Shown here one piece after another: positions 6,087 through 9,130 of a DNA stretch of 9,130 nt. Both the position numbers and the translations under genes were made by a program. The notes under the pieces were generated by a model, which saw nothing but the letters and a program-made list of their open reading frames with translations, ran no database searches and was not told the origin of the DNA. Positions within the stretch are counted from its first letter, which is position 1; every line of letters starts with the position of its first letter. The DNA comes from Alphaproteobacteria bacterium. Lineage in GTDB: Bacteria; Pseudomonadota; Alphaproteobacteria; WRDZ01. The stretch is taken from the NCBI GenBank assembly GCA_009779595.1, contig WRDZ01000019.1, positions 1 to 9,130 of the forward strand. The letters are read 5' to 3'.

Positions 6087-7625
6087 ATGTTTATAGTCAA
6101 GACAGAGGTGCTATACAAAGTGATAACTATAACCACGGCAAAGATGTTGTTAAGGCGCATAGCTTGCTCGTACCGGCAAAGGAAGACGTTTTTCACGGCT
6201 TTGGGGGCCGGAGCGCTTATCGGCACCATGGCCGTGCTTGGCGCCAAAGCGGTGTCCGCGTCCGGCCATGCGTCGAATGCGCCCACGGGGCAGATTCGCG
6301 GGCTTAGGGGCGTGCGCTCGCCGGTGTACTTAAGCCGGACAAGCTATGCGTTCGGCACCAACAACGGCTTGCAGGTGAGCTATTGGGAAAACGACGACAT
6401 GATGCCGTTTTTCGGCGGTCCGCCGCCCGTTGACTTCCATCAGCAGCACATGGGTTCCCCTTCGCATAATTCCCACCAATATTTGGCGATGGATTTCCCG
6501 CCCCCACCTAATTCGCCGCCGCCTTTGCCGCCGTTTGTGGCGCCTCCGTCGGGTTTGGGGCCTGATAACGGCCAGTTCGTGCCGCCGCCGCCTGTTTTTG
6601 ACCACGGGCACGGTATGCCGATGAACGGCATGCAGATGAACCATCATGCGGACCAATTTGGGCAGCCCGACCCGTTTTTCGGCGGTCCGCCGCCCATGCC
6701 GCCCATGATGCCGCCCGCGGGCATGCCGATGCATTCCGGGCAGCCTGACCCGTTTTTTGCCGATTCGCAGCCTGTATGCGAGACCTGTCCGCCCGCGATG
6801 CCGTTTGCCGCCCCTGTGGCCATGCCCGCGCCTCCTGTACAGCCGATGTTCCCGCCAATGCCGCCTCCGCCCGTGTCCAACAGCGGTTTTGCCCAGGCTT
6901 TCGGCGATTCGGGGACGCTGACCGCCGATGACGTGATGATTGTGCAGCCGGGGCAAGAGCAAGCGCGGGTTCCGGCTCCTGCCGCTCCTGTGGCCGCTGC
7001 CGCCAGGGCGCCGGCACCCCAAAGGGCGGCTGCCCCCAGAGTTGTGGAACAAGAGGTGGAATATCATAAAGTTCCCGTGGTCGACTTTACCATGGACGTG
7101 CCCGGCATCGGCGGCGGGTCGGCTGTCGGAGTCGGACCCGTTACGATGCGCAAGGTCGCAAAGCCGGTAAGAAGGCCGCCGGCCGCCGACAACGCCCTTT
7201 CCGCCCCGATGCCCGCCGGGCAGGGCGTGCGTATCGAACAGGGCGACTTTTTGCCGCCGGCCGTTGAGCGGCCTTCGCTTGCATCGGCCAGGGTCAAGTT
7301 CGGCGAAATGCGGCTGAATTTCAGGCCGGACAGCGCCGACCTTTCCATGTCGAACATCAGATGGCTGCAGGAATTCGCCGAATTCGCCGCAACCCAGGGG
7401 CGCGGCCAGCCCATAGAAATCCGCATAAGCATGGAAAACCCGCGGCTGCAAGCCAGGCGCCTGGCTTTGGTCAAGAACGCCATGCGGTCAAGCGGCGTGC
7501 CGGAAAGCCGCCTTATACCAATGGAAACCGGGCGCGCCGAAGACAGCTTTGTAATAACCCTGCTTCCAAGGCCTGACAACGATTTCGGAGGGTCTGGCCC
7601 AGCTCCGACGGAAAATATTTGGTAA
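6087..7625 (+). CDS. Proline-rich exported protein with divergent OmpA-like C-terminal domain, pilus-linked
   Basis: I do not recognise a named family for the whole protein (512 residues from ATG 6087). A basic segment (RRIACSYRQRK) precedes a hydrophobic stretch (about 34-54) and an AKA/VSA cleavage-like site, so it is exported or membrane-anchored. Residues 105-265 are low-complexity, rich in Pro, Met, Gly and Phe, with repeats such as PFFGGPPP and GQPDPFF and one CETC. An Ala/Pro linker follows. Residues about 402-491 resemble an OmpA-like domain (VKFGEMRLNFRPDSADLS, IEIRISMENPRLQARRLALV, SSGVPESRL). The usual peptidoglycan-binding Asp-x-x-Gly signature is replaced (ISMENPRLQ), so binding is uncertain. 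The start is unclear: GTG 6120, with AGAGG upstream, and ATG 6144, which gives a cleaner signal peptide, are alternatives. Its place between the platform and lipoprotein genes suggests a pilus envelope role. Confidence 0.7.
   Translation: MFIVKTEVLYKVITITTAKMLLRRIACSYRQRKTFFTALGAGALIGTMAVLGAKAVSASGHASNAPTGQIRGLRGVRSPVYLSRTSYAFGTNNGLQVSYWENDDMMPFFGGPPPVDFHQQHMGSPSHNSHQYLAMDFPPPPNSPPPLPPFVAPPSGLGPDNGQFVPPPPVFDHGHGMPMNGMQMNHHADQFGQPDPFFGGPPPMPPMMPPAGMPMHSGQPDPFFADSQPVCETCPPAMPFAAPVAMPAPPVQPMFPPMPPPPVSNSGFAQAFGDSGTLTADDVMIVQPGQEQARVPAPAAPVAAAARAPAPQRAAAPRVVEQEVEYHKVPVVDFTMDVPGIGGGSAVGVGPVTMRKVAKPVRRPPAADNALSAPMPAGQGVRIEQGDFLPPAVERPSLASARVKFGEMRLNFRPDSADLSMSNIRWLQEFAEFAATQGRGQPIEIRISMENPRLQARRLALVKNAMRSSGVPESRLIPMETGRAEDSFVITLLPRPDNDFGGSGPAPTENIW
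6405..6695 (+). repeat. Internal direct repeat in the OmpA-like gene
   Basis: An identical 24-base sequence occurs at 6405-6428 and 6672-6695, encoding PFFGGPPP both times. A third related copy of the preceding part (CAGCCTGACCCGTTTTTT, 6743-6760) encodes GQPDPFF again. Identity at the DNA level suggests recent duplication within the low-complexity region. Confidence 0.8.
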
Positions 7626-7626
7626 C

Positions 7627-7635
7627 TGTGGATAA
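7627..7635 (-). promoter_or_regulatory. Perfect DnaA box, second copy
   Basis: TGTGGATAA again (complement TTATCCACA), starting one base after the stop codon of the OmpA-like gene. It has the same orientation and the same 12-base context as 6044-6055. It lies only 2 bp from the CtrA-like box at 7638-7652. Confidence 0.5.
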
Positions 7636-7637
7636 CT

Positions 7638-7652
7638 TTAGGCTTTTATTAA
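7638..7652 (+). promoter_or_regulatory. CtrA-like box upstream of the lipoprotein gene
   Basis: TTAG-GCTTTTA-TTAA is the same 7-of-8 variant seen at 4590-4604. It lies in the 90-bp gap before the lipoprotein gene. The 3' TTAA half stands 18-20 bp before the -10-like sequence at 7671-7678, an arrangement typical of CtrA-activated promoters, where the box covers the -35 position. Confidence 0.5.
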
Positions 7653-7670
7653 TATATTCCTGTTACGGTC

Positions 7671-7678
7671 GATATAAA
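7671..7678 (+). promoter_or_regulatory. -10-like sequence for the lipoprotein-pilN unit
   Basis: GATATAAA contains two overlapping -10-like hexamers (GATATA, TATAAA), 38-45 bp before the lipoprotein start. There is no conventional -35; the CtrA-like box occupies that place. Confidence 0.35.
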
Positions 7679-7715
7679 AGTAATACCACGCTGAGCTTGT
7701 TAAGGAGTAAAAAAC

Positions 7716-8843
7716 ATGGTGGGTTCAAAGACTTTTGGCGTAAGCTGTTTGATGATAGCCTTTACCGCGGTTCTCGCCGGGTGCTACCCGTATTATTATG
7801 AGGACGACAGATTTGGACGGGGGCGGCCGGACTACGGCTTTGCCCATAATGCGGATCCGAATTTCGGGATGTGGAGGGCTACTCCGCCGATGCCGCAAGG
7901 CCATATGGCGGCTTCTTACATGGACCACGGATGGGGCGGCCGCAGCGGCGGTTACGGTTTCATGCCCAGCCCAGGAGATTGGGGAACCCATTACGCTTAT
8001 TATAACCGCGGCGGTGGCGGCGGTGGCGGCGGTTGGGGCGGACGGCCGGGATGGGCCGGAAGTTCGCATTTCGACCCATGCATAGGCGATGAAAATGCGG
8101 ACATGTGGGGCGGCAGGTTCAGTTCGTACGAACTCTGCAGGCAAAGCAGATGGGCTCCCAGGCGCAATCCTTATTCGGCATGGGGCCAGCCGCAGTGGGG
8201 CGGCCCGCAATGGGGCCAGCCGCATTTCGGACACGGCATGCAGCCGCGTCACCCGCAGTGGGGCCAGCCGCAGCCTATGATGTCGATGAGGCCGATGATG
8301 CCGCCGCAGCAGCCCATGGGCATGTGGCAGCAGCCGTGCCATCCCGGCATGATGCAACAGCATTGCATGCCGCAGCCGATGAGGCCGATGATGCAGCCCC
8401 AGGGCATGGGCATGTGGCAGCCGCAGCCGATGATGATGCACCCGCAAAATCCGTCGCCGATGCCGATGGGCGGTTCGATGCAGGCGGAATTCCCCGGATT
8501 CATGGGGCAGCAGCAGGGCTTTTCACAGAATCACGGCGGTTCCAATATACAGGTTACGACCGGCGGCGGTTTTGTGGGCGGCGGCGATTGGATAGCCAAC
8601 GAAGGCGACACCCTGAGGGCGCTGCTGCAGGAATGGGGCGACAGGGCCGGCTGGCGCGTGGTGTGGAGCTCGGACCGCGAGTACACGCTTGAAGCCGGTG
8701 CGGTGTTCCGCGGAGATTTCATTGACGTGACCTCGGCTTTGATAAGGGCTTTCGCGCGGGCCACTCCCGCGCCGCAGGCGACTTTCTATAGGGGCAACCG
8801 GGTCCTAGTAATAAATACACAGGAGAGCGAGAATGCTGACTAA
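7716..8843 (+). CDS. Outer-membrane lipoprotein with TcpQ/PilL-type C-terminal domain
   Basis: A 375-residue lipoprotein: the signal sequence ends in the lipobox LAGC (acylated C23). The C-terminus (about 285-370) fits the TcpQ/PilL C-terminal domain: a tryptophan near the start (GGDWIANEGDTLRALLQEWG), AGWRVVWSSDREYTLEAG, FRGDFIDVTSALIRAFA, then YRGNRVLVI. In type IVb pili such proteins help place and stabilise the secretin, and the next gene here is the secretin. Between these parts lie a Gly run (about 99-106), WGQP repeats (about 156-185) and a Met/Gln/Pro/His-rich region (about 184-255) with two near-identical MRPMM..MGMWQ units. This middle is far longer than needed for a linker. AAGGAG precedes ATG 7716 by 8 bp. 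The stop overlaps pilN by 11 bp. PilL is the likeliest IncI1-style equivalent, but the similarity is confined to the C-terminus. Confidence 0.85.
   Translation: MVGSKTFGVSCLMIAFTAVLAGCYPYYYEDDRFGRGRPDYGFAHNADPNFGMWRATPPMPQGHMAASYMDHGWGGRSGGYGFMPSPGDWGTHYAYYNRGGGGGGGGWGGRPGWAGSSHFDPCIGDENADMWGGRFSSYELCRQSRWAPRRNPYSAWGQPQWGGPQWGQPHFGHGMQPRHPQWGQPQPMMSMRPMMPPQQPMGMWQQPCHPGMMQQHCMPQPMRPMMQPQGMGMWQPQPMMMHPQNPSPMPMGGSMQAEFPGFMGQQQGFSQNHGGSNIQVTTGGGFVGGGDWIANEGDTLRALLQEWGDRAGWRVVWSSDREYTLEAGAVFRGDFIDVTSALIRAFARATPAPQATFYRGNRVLVINTQESENAD
8181..8272 (+). repeat. Tandem WGQP-encoding repeats in the lipoprotein gene
   Basis: TGGGGCCAGCCGCA occurs exactly at 8181-8194, 8211-8224 and 8259-8272, with a degenerate unit between the first two. 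It encodes WGQPQ/WGQPH. Confidence 0.8.
8284..8421 (+). repeat. Duplicated Met-rich unit in the lipoprotein gene
   Basis: CGATGAGGCCGATGATG occurs at 8284-8300 and 8377-8393, and ATGGGCATGTGGCAGC at 8316-8331 and 8406-8421. The offsets are 93 and 90 bp, so this is an in-frame duplication with one codon gained or lost. It encodes MRPMM..MGMWQ twice. Confidence 0.75.
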
Positions 8844-9130
8844 GCATAACAAAGTGTTGTCAACTACGGTTAAGGTGCTTGCCATGACCTTCATGGTCGC
8901 GGCCTGCTATGTGCGACCCGCGGTTGAAAGCCAAATCCATACGGACGCAAGGGAAACGAACATGGCCCTGGACGAGATCAGAAGGCCGCGCCAAGCTGAC
9001 CACAGCGTGCTGGACACCGTAAGGGCCAAAGACGACATATGGCTTGGCGACAGAAGCGTCCGCGCGAGCCTGGGAGACCCGCTGCCGTCGCGTTTCGAAA
9101 CCAGCAACGGCGTCACAATGGTGCTGACCA
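8833..9130 (+). CDS. pilN: Type IVb pilus lipoprotein secretin, PilN family (5' part only)
   Basis: The first 99 codons of a gene that runs off the window. The signal sequence ends in the lipobox VAAC (C25), as in PilN/BfpB-type secretins, which are lipoproteins unlike GspD. The mature N-terminus has DDIWLGDRSV followed by GDPLPSRFETSNGVTMVLT, matching the N-terminal PilN pattern in which a tryptophan-containing motif precedes G-x-PLP-x-x-FE. This region normally leads into the periplasmic N domains of the secretin. AGGAG at 8821-8825 is 7 bp from ATG 8833. The gene overlaps the preceding lipoprotein gene by 11 bp, so the two are co-transcribed and probably coupled, as expected for a secretin and its partner. 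The secretin pore domain is outside the window, so the family call rests on the N-terminus and context. Confidence 0.8.
   Translation, partial: MLTKHNKVLSTTVKVLAMTFMVAACYVRPAVESQIHTDARETNMALDEIRRPRQADHSVLDTVRAKDDIWLGDRSVRASLGDPLPSRFETSNGVTMVLT

Noticed and set aside
6330..7451. Long antisense reading frame opposite the OmpA-like gene
   Set aside because: It mirrors the Pro/Gly-rich codons of the real gene, giving Arg/His-rich low complexity, and has no ribosome site.
6047..7635. Replication origin
   Set aside because: Only two DnaA boxes, 1.6 kb apart with a gene between them; no box cluster or AT-rich unwinding region.
1..9130. CRISPR array, tRNA, rRNA or insertion sequence
   Set aside because: No regularly spaced repeats, cloverleaf or transposase frame was seen.

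Overview
The window looks like chromosomal DNA of a GC-rich Gram-negative bacterium, most likely an alphaproteobacterium. The reasons are the yidC-engB overlap (part of the alphaproteobacterial rnpA-yidC-engB-argB neighbourhood), a Tol-Pal module whose TolA ends in an alphaproteobacterial-style domain, and CtrA-type boxes (TTAA-N7-TTAA) and perfect DnaA boxes in the intergenic regions. Codon choice is unusual for GC-rich DNA: ATA for Ile and AGG for Arg are common throughout. I cannot name the genus.

Layout. (1) Positions 1-73 hold the possible 3' end of an unrecognised gene. (2) 148-2378, plus strand: yidC (membrane protein insertase) and engB (ribosome-biogenesis GTPase), overlapping by one base. 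(3) 2379-2532: a gap between convergent genes, nearly filled by repeat copy A. (4) 4498-2533, minus strand: tolQ-tolR-tolA, a tightly overlapped operon for the envelope-spanning Tol motor. (5) 4499-4659: an AT-rich divergent promoter region. (6) 4660-9130, plus strand: a type IVb pilus locus. It holds a PilR/GspF-like inner-membrane platform protein, a proline-rich exported protein with a divergent OmpA-like C-terminus, an outer-membrane lipoprotein with a TcpQ/PilL-type C-terminus, and the start of a lipoprotein secretin (PilN family) that runs off the window.

How the genes fit together. YidC and EngB are housekeeping. TolQRA energises outer-membrane constriction. The pilus genes encode an inner-membrane platform plus an outer-membrane secretin and its accessory lipoprotein; the assembly ATPase and pilin are not in the window.

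Two things go beyond standard annotation. First, each of the three intergenic regions that precede a pilus gene holds a CtrA-like site (one exact TTAA-N7-TTAA, two TTAG-N7-TTAA). Two of the three also hold a perfect DnaA box TGTGGATAA, and one has a GANTC methylation site beside it. This suggests cell-cycle control of the pilus. Second, a structured repeat of about 116 bp occurs twice, once just after the tolA stop codon and once just after the pilR-like stop codon, in the same orientation relative to its upstream gene. It looks like an undescribed 3'-end or REP-like element.
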